DNA of 64,000 nt from DATJKD01 sp963834855 (GTDB taxonomy: Bacteria > Pseudomonadota > Gammaproteobacteria > Steroidobacterales > Steroidobacteraceae), in assembly GCA_963834855.1 (NCBI GenBank), contig CAWIDH010000028.1:55636-119635 (forward strand), written 5' to 3'. Of the stretch, positions 42,134-50,856 are shown piece by piece. The translations under genes were made by a program, and so were the position numbers. Each line of letters begins with the position of its first letter. Position 1 is the stretch's first letter. The notes beneath the pieces are model-generated. The model did not search any database. It saw only the letters and a program-made list of their open reading frames with translations, and had not been told where the DNA came from.

Positions 42134-43081
42134 ATGACCATTGAAGGCAACGCCTGGCCGTCTTTGCCGCTGGAGAAGTGGCAGAGCACCTACGAGACGC
42201 TCCGCTTATGGTTCCAGATCGTAGGGAAAATCCGCCTGTCGCAGACGCCCTGGATCAATCACTCCTGGCACGTTCCCCTCTACGTCACGGCCCGAGGACT
42301 GACAACCTCTCCCATTCCTTACGGTCCCCGCGCATTTGAGATCGAGTTCGATTTCATCAGACACCGGCTCTTGATTCAGGTGAGTGACGGAACTGAGCGG
42401 GAGCTCACGCTTAGACCGCAATCCGTATCGAGGTTCTACCAGGAGTTGCTTGGCGAATTGGAGGGGCTCGGGCTCGGTGTCACCATCCACGGGAGTCCCA
42501 ACGAACTGGAAGGTGCGATCCCATTTGCCGACGACCAGGAGCACGCTTCCTATGACACCGAGTACGCGAACCGCTTCTGGGGTGTTCTTGTACAGGTGGA
42601 CCGCGTGCTCCAGCGGTTCCGCGCCCTTTTCATCGGCAAGAGCAGCCCTGTCCACTTTTTCTGGGGAAGCTGCGATCTAGCGGTCACGCGTTTCTCGGGC
42701 CGTCCGGCACCCCCTCATCCTGGTGGCGTAGTCAACTTGCCCGACTGGATCGTTCGCGAGGCATATTCGCATGAGGTCTCAAGCGCGGGGTTCTGGCCGG
42801 GTGGCGGTCCGCACCCGTTCCCCCTCTTCTATAGCTATGCGTATCCGGAGCCGGAAGGCTTCAACTCGATGCAGGTGCAGCCTGAAGCTGCGTTCTACAG
42901 TACTGAGCTTCGCGAATTCATCCTCCCATACGACGTCGTGCGCGAAGCGGACCTGCCCGACCAGGTGTTGATCGATTTCTTGCAAAGCACCTACGCAGTG
43001 GCAGCCAACCTGGGTAAGTGGGATCGCCTGCGTCTTGAGCGCAGTGAGCATCCCGGAGCCCGCACGCCGGCACCGCACTAG
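42134..43081 (+). CDS. DUF5996 family protein
   Basis: 315 residues. WPSLPLEKWQSTYETLRLWF and LTTSPIPYGPRAFEIEFDFI are characteristic of DUF5996, and HFFWGSCDLAVTRFSGRPAP with the PFPLFYSYAYPEPEGF stretch support it. Cytoplasmic, function unknown. GC is lower than in neighbouring genes, as in the next gene, so this stretch may have been acquired. Confidence 0.85.
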   Translation: MTIEGNAWPSLPLEKWQSTYETLRLWFQIVGKIRLSQTPWINHSWHVPLYVTARGLTTSPIPYGPRAFEIEFDFIRHRLLIQVSDGTERELTLRPQSVSRFYQELLGELEGLGLGVTIHGSPNELEGAIPFADDQEHASYDTEYANRFWGVLVQVDRVLQRFRALFIGKSSPVHFFWGSCDLAVTRFSGRPAPPHPGGVVNLPDWIVREAYSHEVSSAGFWPGGGPHPFPLFYSYAYPEPEGFNSMQVQPEAAFYSTELREFILPYDVVREADLPDQVLIDFLQSTYAVAANLGKWDRLRLERSEHPGARTPAPH

Positions 43082-43193
43082 GACTTGCCAGACAACTGGC
43101 GGCGGCTGCCGATGGATAGCTGTTGCGGAGCGACTGTGCATCAGTCAAGAATTGCTTTGCCGACGCCTACAACCATCAAACGGGGGAGTCACT

Positions 43194-43649
43194 ATGCGAT
43201 TTCATACGAGATTGATTGCGCTGAGTCTCTTGCTGGGTTCGACTGCTGCATTGGCCGATCTCGAGCCCTGGAAGGACTATGATCAAAGCGATGCCGTGTG
43301 GTCGGTCACCACGATTCGCGTTCAACCCAACATGGACGACGCCTATCTGGAAGGTCTCGCAAAGACCTGGGTCACGACCAATGAGGTTGCGAAGAAGCTG
43401 GGGCAGATCGAGGATTACGAGATTTATCGCAGCGATATTCCGCAGAGTGGAGATTTCAACTTACTGCTCATCGTCAAGTTTGCGAAGACGGACGATCTGG
43501 CGCCGAACAAGGCGCGCTACGACGCGTTCATGAACGAATTCGGCAAGGCGCGTTCGGATGAGACGACAGCGTTTGCTCAGAAGAACTATCCGGCCATGCG
43601 CGAAATCACGGGGCAGTATCTGTTTCGGAAGATCACTATCAAGAAGTAG
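43194..43649 (+). CDS. Secreted hypothetical protein
   Basis: 151 residues. A signal peptide (LIALSLLLGSTAALA) and GGGGGAG ribosome site are clear. The mature part (YDQSDAVWSVTTIRVQPNMDDAYLEGL, LLLIVKFAKTDDLAPNK) has a ferredoxin-like alpha/beta pattern like dimeric alpha-beta-barrel proteins and similar secreted families. No catalytic motif seen. Low GC like the DUF5996 gene. Confidence 0.75.
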   Translation: MRFHTRLIALSLLLGSTAALADLEPWKDYDQSDAVWSVTTIRVQPNMDDAYLEGLAKTWVTTNEVAKKLGQIEDYEIYRSDIPQSGDFNLLLIVKFAKTDDLAPNKARYDAFMNEFGKARSDETTAFAQKNYPAMREITGQYLFRKITIKK

Positions 43650-43843
43650 CCTTTGTGCTGACCCTCTCCTCAACTCCGGGGAGAGGGTCCAGACGCTGGA
43701 CCGGAAGCGGACAACGGCAGCGGGCGTGCACGCCGGCTGCGCAAGTGGGATGCCGGCGGAACGATAGTCGAGCCATGCGCCGTCGCCTTGTGGGAATGGA
43801 CCCGCGCGTCCAAGATGATTGGGCCCATGGTCGGACAAACGAC

Positions 43844-45635
43844 ATGACGCTCGTATCAGAGCTCAAGCGTCGCAACGTGCACCGGGCCGCGGCGGCCTAT
43901 CGTCGCCCTGTCGTGGCTGCTGATCCAGATCGCGGAGACGGTCCTGCCAGCCTTCGGGTTCGGGGGCCGCCCGGTGCGGGCCGTCATCATCGCCCTCCTG
44001 ATCGGCTTCGTTCCGGCGATGGTCCTGGCATGGGCCTTCGAACTCACGCCGGAGGGCGTCAAGCGCGAGCAGGATCTCGACCACCGCAGCGCGCTGGCGC
44101 AGCGCACCAATCGCCTGCTCGACCGCCTGATCATGCTGCTGCTGGCGCTGGCACTCGCCTATTTCGCGCTCGACAAGTTCGTTTTCGATCCCGCGCGCGA
44201 TACCGCTCGGGAGCAGGTGGTTGCCCGTCAGGCACGCAGCGAAGCACTGGTCGAGTCCTACGGCGAGAATTCCATCGTTGTATTGCCGTTCGTCAACATG
44301 AGCGACGATCCTGACAACGAGTACTTTGCCGACGGCATCTCCGAGGAGCTCCTGAACCTGCTTGCGAACGTTCCCGAGCTGCGGGTGATCTCGCGCTCCT
44401 CGGCGTTCGCCTTCAAGGGCAAGGACCTGAAGATCGGCGAGATCGCCGAGCAGCTCAACGTCGCGCACGTGCTCGAGGGCTCGGTGCGGAAGTCCGGCGA
44501 CCGGGTGCGCATCACCGCGCAGCTCGTCGACGCCCGCTCGGACACGCACCTGTGGTCGGCGACCTACGATCGCGGGTTCGACGACATCTTTGCGATCCAG
44601 GACGAGATCGCGACCGAGGTGGTGAGACACCTCAAGATCACGCTGCTCGGCGAGGCGCCGCGGGTGCCGGAAACGGACCCGGAAGCCTATGCGCTCTATC
44701 TGCGAGCCGGGCAGCTGCTCATGCAGTTCAAGCCCGAGAACATCCCGGCGGCCGAGGCCTTGCTGCGCCAGGCGCTGGAGCGGGATCCTCAAAACGTCCG
44801 GGTCGTGCTCGGACTCGCGTTCGCGCAGTTCCAGCGTTCGGGACTAGTCCTGACCCGCAGTCCCGGGAGCAGGAAGAGCTGCGCCTGCGCGAACTGGTCG
44901 CCCAGGCGGAAGCCCTCGATCCCGACAGCGATCTTCTCCCCGCCTGGCATGCCCATCTGGCGTACATCGACGGCGATCTCGCCGCGACGGCTCGGCATGC
45001 CGAGCGCGCGCTGGAGCGGAGCCCGACCGATCTAGCCACCCTGGCCATTGCAACGAGAGTTGCCCAGACCCTTGGCCGCTACGATGAGGCCATCGGGCTC
45101 ACCGAATACCAGGTGGACCGTGACCCGATGTGCATCATCTGCCGATATCAGCCTGTCCATTCTTTACCGTGAGGTCGGACGTCTGGAAGAGGCGGAAGCC
45201 GCCGTGCGCGCGCTGCAGGTGCTGGCGCCCGACTGGAATATGAAATTGTCCCACGCCAGGACACTGCTGTTCAAAGGCGAGGCGCAGGCGGCGCTCGACC
45301 TGATCGCGGGGCAGGAGGGCAACCCACAGGTGCTCGCGGCCCGCGCGATGGCCCTGCATGACCTTGGCCGGCAGGCGGAATTCGAAGCGGCGTTCGCGGA
45401 ACTGCGCGAGCAATGGGCCAGGGATCATCCTGATGAGATCGCGCGGGTCTATGCCTGGACTGGGAAGGCGGACGCGGCCTTCGAGTGGCTGGAGAAGTCG
45501 ACGCCACCGAACAGGATCGACGCCATCTGCTATCTGCGCGACCCGACGTTCGCCAAACTGCACACCGATCCGCGCTGGCACGCCTTGCTGGAACGACTCG
45601 GGCTCGCCCCCGAGCAGCTGGCGGCGATCGAATAA
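43844..45635 (+). CDS. TolB-like (FlgO-domain) TPR membrane protein (three frameshifts)
   Basis: The opening MTLVSELKRRNVHRAAAAY and a membrane helix (LSWLLIQIAETVLPAFGFG), then a second helix, precede the TolB-like/FlgO domain (SIVVLPFVNMSDDPDNEYFADGISEELLNLLA ... VLEGSVRKSGDRVRITAQLVDA) and C-terminal TPRs (EAEAAVRALQVLAPDW). The family often carries an N-terminal cyclase or DNA-binding domain; none here. Frame changes near 43896, 44838 and 45146; corrected length about 600 residues. It probably senses or relays an envelope signal. Confidence 0.8.
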
Positions 45636-45648
45636 GATCAAATCAAGA

Positions 45649-45972
45649 TCAAGTTGCCCAAGTGACGGGCGCGATGGTGCTCGAGCCGTGAGAAGGCGCG
45701 ACAAGGGCGAGGTCGCTGCACGCACATGGACGCCCGCTCGACCTACTGACAGCGGAACATGTGAAATGCATGCAAGCCAGCTTCACGATCAAAAGAGAAG
45801 AGCTGCCACGATCAGCAGCTCCCCTCCCCCCTTCCCCCTTACTCCTGAAACTCACTTGTCCACTGTAGCGGCCGCCCTCGGTCGTACCGCCGACGATGCG
45901 GATGACATAGCGGCCCGGCACCAGGGCAGGCGCCTTAATCGTCCAGCGCTTGCTGACGTCGACGTGTTGCAC
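45649..45972 (-). CDS. Weak hypothetical protein or fragment
   Basis: The first 50 residues (WTIKAPALVPGRYVIRIVGG, TTEGGRYSGQVSFRSKG) have a convincing beta-strand pattern and might be the C-terminal part of a secreted protein. The remainder is low-complexity. A long run of G on this strand at 45824-45842 may hide a frameshift. No ribosome site or partner. It fills the otherwise empty gap after the TPR gene. Confidence 0.3.
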   Translation of the reverse strand: MQHVDVSKRWTIKAPALVPGRYVIRIVGGTTEGGRYSGQVSFRSKGEGGRGAADRGSSSLLIVKLACMHFTCSAVSRSSGRPCACSDLALVAPSHGSSTIAPVTWAT

Positions 45973-45993
45973 AAACAGGGATCGCGGCGGGCG

Positions 45994-46239
45994 TCATATC
46001 GCGCGTTCCTGCCTGATTACGGCTCGGCAGTGGGGACAAGTAAAACTCTCGTCGAACCCACGGTGCTTCTCGCGCAGATGACGCGCGAGCGCTTCACTGA
46101 TCAATAGGTCGATCGCTTCGGTTACTTTGATCCAGGGGCTGGTTGGAGTGAGTTCATAGCTCGTATGAACGGCGCGCATCATCAGATCGGCGAGTTCATC
46201 TCTCAGATCGCTCATCGAAGCAGATTTCGAAAGCTCCAC
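45994..46239 (-). CDS. Small Zn-ribbon-like protein 1
   Basis: 81 residues, a short helical protein (LRDELADLMMRAVHTSYELT, AIDLLISEALARHLREKHRG) ending in a CPHC knuckle (FTCPHCRAVIRQ). Only one Cys pair is present, so a zinc ribbon would need a partner. A 116-bp element shared with the next small gene (46264-46379) lies directly upstream. Function unknown. Confidence 0.5.
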   Translation of the reverse strand: MELSKSASMSDLRDELADLMMRAVHTSYELTPTSPWIKVTEAIDLLISEALARHLREKHRGFDESFTCPHCRAVIRQERAI

Positions 46240-46263
46240 GGATTACCCCCTCATGCGACAAGT

Positions 46264-46379
46264 GCGCCGTTTGATGGCGGCCCATCCTAGGACGGGGTAC
46301 CGCGCGCCGACCTTGCAATCGGGGACAGCCATTTGCCATTACGGGACGGCTCGTGACCTCTCAGCGATGAAGCTGGTTC
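46264..46379. repeat. 116-bp imperfect direct repeat, copy R1
   Basis: About 86% identical by eye to R2 (46843-46958), 579 bp apart and in the same order. Each copy, read on the minus strand, holds the last 12-13 codons of one small gene (TSFIAExSRAVP stop) followed by about 75 bp of non-coding DNA, then the start region of the next small gene. In R1 the upstream gene body is missing. Confidence 0.75.
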
Positions 46380-46485
46380 AGTGATGATCACGCTCCGTTT
46401 CGCAGCCAGCGAGCGCGTCGTACATGGCCCCATCGTTCGCCCTGGTGCCGCTGCAGCCACCTGAAGGAAGACGGCGGCCCGATGC

Positions 46486-46839
46486 TCAGTCGATCGGTTC
46501 GATGACCACCATCCTCTCGCAGCGCGGGCAGCGGGCGGTCTTGACCATCTGGACGTCGAACCAGCGCCGGCCGCATTCGCATCGGATCTGGACGACCCAT
46601 TGCCCGGTGGCCCCACCCATTTCTGTTTCTTCCACGACGATGGCCGGGGGCAGCTGCTCGATGCGCGGCAGCAGGGCGCTCAGGTAGGTCGTATCCTCGG
46701 ATTCGGCGCCGCCGATCGCCTCCGTCCCCTCCATCGGCTGCGTATCATCGATGCTCGGCGGCGAAGATTCTCGCCCGCCCAGATACTTCACCACACGCCT
46801 GAGCGTGTCCGTCTGCACCTGTCGGAGTTTCCTGCTCAT
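46486..46839 (-). CDS. Small Zn-ribbon protein 2
   Basis: 117 residues from ATG 46839. A variable acidic middle (GGRESSPPSIDDTQPMEGTE) is followed by VVQIRCECGRRWFDVQMVKT and ARCPRCERMVVIE, a CxC...CxxC zinc ribbon. R2 ends just upstream of its start. Probably a small nucleic-acid- or protein-binding protein. The neighbour at 45994 has the same size class but no sequence similarity. Confidence 0.55.
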   Translation of the reverse strand: MSRKLRQVQTDTLRRVVKYLGGRESSPPSIDDTQPMEGTEAIGGAESEDTTYLSALLPRIEQLPPAIVVEETEMGGATGQWVVQIRCECGRRWFDVQMVKTARCPRCERMVVIEPID

Positions 46840-46842
46840 AAC

Positions 46843-46958
46843 GCACCGTTTGCTGGCGGCGCATACTAGATCGGAGTACCGCACGCCGACCTTGCAATCG
46901 GTGACATCCATTTGTCCTTACGGGACGGCGCGTGAACTCTCAGCGATGAAACTGGTTC
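46843..46958. repeat. 116-bp imperfect direct repeat, copy R2
   Basis: The fuller of the two copies: it contains the real end of the small gene at 46918-47110 and the leader of the Zn-ribbon gene at 46486-46839. Recombination between R1 and R2 would delete that gene. Confidence 0.75.
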
Positions 46959-47110
46959 CCATCACTGCCACGTCGCGCGGCCAATCCTCGTCGAACATCA
47001 AGCGTTGGGCAGGAAGGGCGGACGCGCGTCGGGGGGACAAGCTCCCGGTAGCGTTTCGCGAGCGCTTCTAATTCCGCTTCGGCCGCGAGCTCCCTGATCG
47101 GTCCTGCCAT
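46918..47110 (-). CDS. Small hypothetical protein broken at a C6 run
   Basis: From ATG 47110 the frame reads MAGPIRELAAEAELEALAKR and YRELVP; after a run of six C (47031-47036 on the plus strand as G) a second frame continues LPAQRLMFDEDWPRDVAVMG and TSFIAESSRAVP to a stop at 46918. Together they make a sensible protein of about 63 residues. A one-base homopolymer error is likely. Its 3' end is duplicated in R1. Confidence 0.5.
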
Positions 47111-47282
47111 CGACTATAGGCGTGGTAGCGGGGGCTCGCTACCTACTTGCCGCTGGTGATCTTGTCTATCGAGGCGAGATACCTCGCGGGCGTGTACGCG
47201 AAGGATTCCATTCGGCATAGCGTCCAAGACACAGTAAGACATCGATTGCGACTGGGAATCCAGGCAAGAATGGAGCAATGGC

Positions 47283-48107
47283 ATGAAAAGGCACATTGGA
47301 ATTTGCAAGGCCGCAGCGGCCGGTGTAGCGCTGGCGGCGGCAGCGACCCCCGCCACGGCCGCCAAGCCTGAGCCGTTCAAGCTGACGAACATCCACTTCG
47401 AGACGAACGCGTCGGCTTGCGACATGGGCATTCAGATCAGCTTCGATACGGACGGTATTACGGAGGGCTCGGTCGAAGATCCGCACGAGAAGGTCGTCTT
47501 CAGTTTCCGGGCGGTAGATGGCATGGAGGTCACCCAAGACGTGACCGAAATCTTCCAGGAACGCGTAGAGCCGCCAATCATCGACCTGGAGAGTGCTCTC
47601 GGCTGCGAGCCTTCGCCCGACGCGATCCCGCTGAACGAACTCTTGGCCACCTGGCCCGCCGGGACGTACGAATTCGATGGGCGGAGCGGGGCAGTGGAAT
47701 TTGAAGGCACAGCGAGGCTCACGCACAAGGTTCCCGCCGGCCCTGAAATCACCGCGCCGGTTGACGGCGCCGTGGTCCCCCACGACGCGCCGCTCCTCAT
47801 AAAGTGGAACAAAGTGACTGGCCCTATCCTCCCTAAGCTCGGACCGGTCGAGATCGTGGGCTACCACGTTGTCGTCGTCGACGTTACTGCACCAGTATTG
47901 GCGCCGGGAAAAACGAAGACCGCGCTCGACGCTGACCTCTCGAAGACAGAAACGACCTTCCTGGTGCCGAAGCAGTACCTCGAGCCGGGCAGAATCTATG
48001 AATTCGAGGTCCTGGCAACCGACAAGGGTGGCAACCAGACCATCACGGAGGGGGGTGCTGTCTGTACGTTTCCGATCGCTCCTGCAAATTGCGAGCTGCC
48101 GCAATAG
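47283..48107 (+). CDS. Secreted protein with C-terminal Ig/Fn3-like domain
   Basis: 274 residues. A signal peptide (AGVALAAAATPATA) is followed by an N-terminal beta-rich domain with two cysteines and, from about residue 155, a strand pattern like fibronectin type III or a Bacterial-Ig domain (PAGPEITAPVDGAVVPHDA, EIVGYHVVVVDVTAPVLAPG, YEFEVLATDKGGNQT). Probably periplasmic or surface bound. No family could be named. Confidence 0.75.
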   Translation: MKRHIGICKAAAAGVALAAAATPATAAKPEPFKLTNIHFETNASACDMGIQISFDTDGITEGSVEDPHEKVVFSFRAVDGMEVTQDVTEIFQERVEPPIIDLESALGCEPSPDAIPLNELLATWPAGTYEFDGRSGAVEFEGTARLTHKVPAGPEITAPVDGAVVPHDAPLLIKWNKVTGPILPKLGPVEIVGYHVVVVDVTAPVLAPGKTKTALDADLSKTETTFLVPKQYLEPGRIYEFEVLATDKGGNQTITEGGAVCTFPIAPANCELPQ

Positions 48108-48118
48108 GCGCCGGTATG

Positions 48119-48775
48119 TCATTCGTCGTGCCAGATCCACCACTGGTACGGCGGGGTCTGGGGGTAGCCCTCCGGCGAGTCCTCCCACTCCTCTTGGCGC
48201 CCGAGCGCAGTCAGGTCGAGGTAGCTCCAGGTGCTCCCCATCGCCTCGTCGCCGCGGTTGTTGATGAAGTAGGTGCGGAACACGCTGTCGCCGTCGCGGA
48301 TGAACGCGTTCGTGCCGTGCCACTCGTCCACGCCGAAGTCGGTGTCGAAGTCGTCCGTCACGGTGTACCAGGGCATCTCCCAGCCCATCCGCGCCTTCAC
48401 GCGCTCGATGTCCGTCTGCGGCGCGCGCGAGACGAACGCGAGAGTGGTGTCGCGGGCGTTCAGATGAGCGAGATGGGCGACCTGGTCGGCCACCATGGAG
48501 CAGCCGATGCAGGCATGCTCGGGCCACCCAGACACGCCGGGTTCGAAGAAGGCGCGGTAGACGATCAGCTGACGGCGGTCCTCGAATAGGTCGAGGAGGC
48601 TCGCTTTGCCCTTGGGTCCGTCGAACTCGTACTTCTTCTTCACGGCCAGCCACGGCATCCGCCGACGCTCGGCCGCCAACGCGTCTCGGGCGCGGGTCAA
48701 GGCCTTCTCCTTCACGAGCAGTTGCTGACGCGCAGCCTCCCACTCCTGCGGTGACACGATCGGGGGTGTCTTCAT
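48119..48775 (-). CDS. DUF899 thioredoxin-like protein, paralogue 3
   Basis: 218 residues from ATG 48775 (AGGAGAGAAAC before it). LLVKEKALTRARDALAAERR, FDGPKGKASLLDLFEDRRQL and EHACIGCSMVADQVAHLAHL match the other two paralogues; the redox motif is CIGC. GWEMPWYTVTDDFDTDFGVD is the variant core. The CPxC micro-protein B gene lies 25 bp upstream and a beta-propeller gene before that, making a second DUF899 locus 9 kb from the first. Confidence 0.9.
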   Translation of the reverse strand: MKTPPIVSPQEWEAARQQLLVKEKALTRARDALAAERRRMPWLAVKKKYEFDGPKGKASLLDLFEDRRQLIVYRAFFEPGVSGWPEHACIGCSMVADQVAHLAHLNARDTTLAFVSRAPQTDIERVKARMGWEMPWYTVTDDFDTDFGVDEWHGTNAFIRDGDSVFRTYFINNRGDEAMGSTWSYLDLTALGRQEEWEDSPEGYPQTPPYQWWIWHDE

Positions 48776-48800
48776 TGTTTCTCTCCTACGATAGGTAGCT

Positions 48801-48998
48801 TCAGTACTCATCGTGGTGGCGAAGCCATCTCATGATGCCGTCCTCTTCCTGGCGGCCGAGCGCTCTGGTGGAAGTGCCGGATGCGATCGGTTCGGGTTGC
48901 TTGCGCAACAACTTGGTGGCCAAAAAGGTCGTGACGGCGCCGGCCGACAGTCCGCCGGCGACGTAGAGACCGCTCGCGGCCAGACAGACGGGACACAT
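48801..48998 (-). CDS. CPxC micro-membrane protein B
   Basis: 65 residues, MCPVCLAASGLYVAGGLSAG then AVTTFLATKLLRKQ, with AAGGAG before ATG 48998. The N-terminal CPVC, single helix and basic flank mirror protein A (38812-38964), although the tail differs. Again encoded immediately before a DUF899 gene. Two independent occurrences make the association unlikely to be chance. Confidence 0.7.
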   Translation of the reverse strand: MCPVCLAASGLYVAGGLSAGAVTTFLATKLLRKQPEPIASGTSTRALGRQEEDGIMRWLRHHDEY

Positions 48999-49019
48999 CG
49001 CGCACTCCTTTCTCGGTGG

Positions 49020-49697
49020 TCAGGGCTTGGGCTTGCGCACGGCGCGGACCTTCCCGCTCGGTCCGCCGCCGCAATAGAAAAGGTCTGCCCCGTCGGACTC
49101 GAGCCCGCTGACACCGGTGCCGCGCGGCATCTCCAGCTGCTCGAGCACGGCGCCGCTCTTCGGGTCGATTCGGCGGATAGCGCTCTCATCGCCTTCCCAG
49201 GTGCCGTGCCACAGCTCGCCGTCGACCCAGGTCACGCCGGTGACGAAGCGGTTGGACTCGATGGTGCGCAGAATGGCGCCCGTCTCGGGATCGACCTGGT
49301 AGATCTTGCGATCGCGGTACTGCCCCACCCACAGACTGCCCTCGGCCCACGCGAGGCCCGAGTCGCGGCCGTGGCCGGGCGCCGGGATCGACGCCACCAC
49401 CTCGCCGGTGGCGGGATCGATCTTGTCGATGCGCGCTTCGGCGATCTGGTAGAGGTGCGTGCCGTCGAAGGTGGTGCCGGCGTCGGCGGCGCGCTCGAGC
49501 GTGCGCGCGAGCTGGCCGCTCTCGGGATCGAAGGCGATCAGCCTGGAACCGGTGGCGGCCCAGACGCGGCGGCCGTCGTGAGTGACGCCGCCGATCTGGT
49601 TGACGCCGTCGAAGGGGCCGTACTCGCGCACGATCTCGGCCGCGCGCGTCGGTGCTTGCGGTTTCGTCTTGCCTGTTTTGCCGCGGATGTGCGTCAT
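49020..49697 (-). CDS. Beta-propeller protein (glutamine-cyclotransferase-like/YncE-like)
   Basis: 225 residues from ATG 49697, with AAGGAG upstream; the longer open frame crosses a repeat and is not real. Repeated blades (IAFDPESGQLARTLE, IDKIDPATGEVVASI, IYQVDPETGAILRTIE, IRRIDPKSGAVLEQLE) form a five-bladed propeller of the kind seen in glutaminyl-peptide cyclotransferases and SMP-30 relatives. No signal peptide. First gene of the DUF899-3 locus. The 71-bp repeat begins 41 bp upstream. Confidence 0.8.
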   Translation of the reverse strand: MTHIRGKTGKTKPQAPTRAAEIVREYGPFDGVNQIGGVTHDGRRVWAATGSRLIAFDPESGQLARTLERAADAGTTFDGTHLYQIAEARIDKIDPATGEVVASIPAPGHGRDSGLAWAEGSLWVGQYRDRKIYQVDPETGAILRTIESNRFVTGVTWVDGELWHGTWEGDESAIRRIDPKSGAVLEQLEMPRGTGVSGLESDGADLFYCGGGPSGKVRAVRKPKP

Positions 49698-49737
49698 CGC
49701 CTTGCTCCTTGCGGCGCGCTCTGGAACTGCGCCGCGG

Positions 49738-49808
49738 GAGCAATCTACCCAAGCGGCAGCGCGGCAGGGAGTAACAAGATCGTCGTGAATCCGGCCAGCG
49801 GCGGTGAC
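49738..49808. repeat. 71-bp direct repeat, left copy
   Basis: Identical to 51236-51306 except at one base. It equals the last codons of the winged-helix regulator (AGFTTILLLPAALPLG, stop) plus a few bases, so this copy is a detached 3' end of that gene. The two copies bracket 1.43 kb carrying vapBC. Confidence 0.9.
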
Positions 49809-49971
49809 GTCAACGGCCGCATCGCGACGCTTCTCGCGCAGGATCCGTACGAGCGGTTGAGCTTCATTCAGCGCTTGGCGGGGGCGGCAGGGCATCAGGC
49901 GGCTGGCCATCTGACAGCCCCTGGCGGGCTGGTGTTGCGCAGTTCGGAATACAGCCAGGCCCGGGCAAAGA

Positions 49972-50448
49972 GTGTACGGCTCGGAGCACACGCTGCCCAT
50001 CTACGACAGTGCCGCGAACTGCTTCTCCATCACCTTTGATGCGACGAGCACGCCAAAGGTCACGGACCTCACCGGCACAGTCTTCGCACCCATCTCCGGT
50101 CTCTTCTTCCGCGGCTTCGGCCACCCCGTCGATCAATCAAAGCTGAATGTCGCCAAGGCCGGTCGCGCGATCCCGCTCAAGTGGCAGGTGCTCGGCCATA
50201 CCGGTTCGCCGGTCTTCGACCTCGATCCCGCCGTGACGAAGATTTCGTCGGTGGGGTTTGTCTAGCTCAACTGGGGGACGTCGAAGAGTTACGCGGGTAC
50301 CTGCCGGCGGTTGCGCCTGGACCTCGGAGAGCGCAACCCCGACGGCACGACCTTCTATCGGACGGCCGACTTCAAGTTTACGCGCTGGAGGCTTACCTCC
50401 CACGGAGGCAGCAACATCGATCCCGGAGCCCTCACGCGAACTCGCTAG
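49972..50448 (+). pseudogene. PxKF-domain protein C-terminal remnant with in-frame TAG
   Basis: FFRGFGHPVDQSKLNVAKAG and RAIPLKWQVLGHTGSPVFDL match the PxKF domain (VNVVKAGxAvPvKF), a C-terminal domain of large secreted proteins. A TAG at 50263 interrupts the frame, which then continues correctly LNWGTSKSYAGTCRRL and FYRTADFKFTRW to a TAG at 50446. The rest of the parent protein is absent. So it is a 3' fragment that has also taken a nonsense change. Confidence 0.7.
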
Positions 50449-50849
50449 TTGGGAGCCAGCAATTTCAAGCGCGGCTCCAGTTCGGCAATGGCGACGAAAT
50501 CGCGGTCCCTGTGCAGCAGCGGCACGTCAGCGCCTGCGGCATACAGCGCAATGAGGCAATCGTTTGCGCTCCGCGGCGTGACGCCCCGCCAACGGCATCG
50601 CGCGTAGAGATACGCCGCGTCCCGGGCCAGCGCCCTCGGATTCGAGCCGGCCAGCATCGGCAGCTCGCCCAACGTGCGTTCCCACTTCGCGAATCGCTCC
50701 GGGGTGTCGGCCCCCTGCAGCACCTCCTGCAGGATCGGTGGCGCAATCCAGACCGGGTCTCCGCGCTCGAGCGCTGCGGTCAGGAAGTCGGTCTCAGGAA
50801 AAGCGTCTCCGCGCAGAAAGGCAACCCAGACCGAGGAATCCACCAGCAC
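50445..50849 (-). CDS. vapC: VapC family PIN-domain toxin
   Basis: 134 residues from GTG 50849. The PIN active site is complete: VLVDSSVWVAFLRGD (first Asp), LQEVLQGAD (Glu), TPRSANDCLIALYA (third Asp), and RDRDFVAIAE (fourth). VapC proteins are Mg-dependent ribonucleases that cut tRNA or rRNA. It starts 7 bp after the vapB stop. Carried inside the segment bounded by 71-bp repeats. Confidence 0.85.
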   Translation of the reverse strand: MLVDSSVWVAFLRGDAFPETDFLTAALERGDPVWIAPPILQEVLQGADTPERFAKWERTLGELPMLAGSNPRALARDAAYLYARCRWRGVTPRSANDCLIALYAAGADVPLLHRDRDFVAIAELEPRLKLLAPN

Positions 50850-50856
50850 GCCGGGA

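Noticed and set aside
46264..46958. R1/R2 as integron attC sites
   Set aside because: The spacing and size of one small gene per repeat fit, but the RYYYAAC and GTTRRRY core sites and the foldback arms were not found, and no integron integrase is seen.
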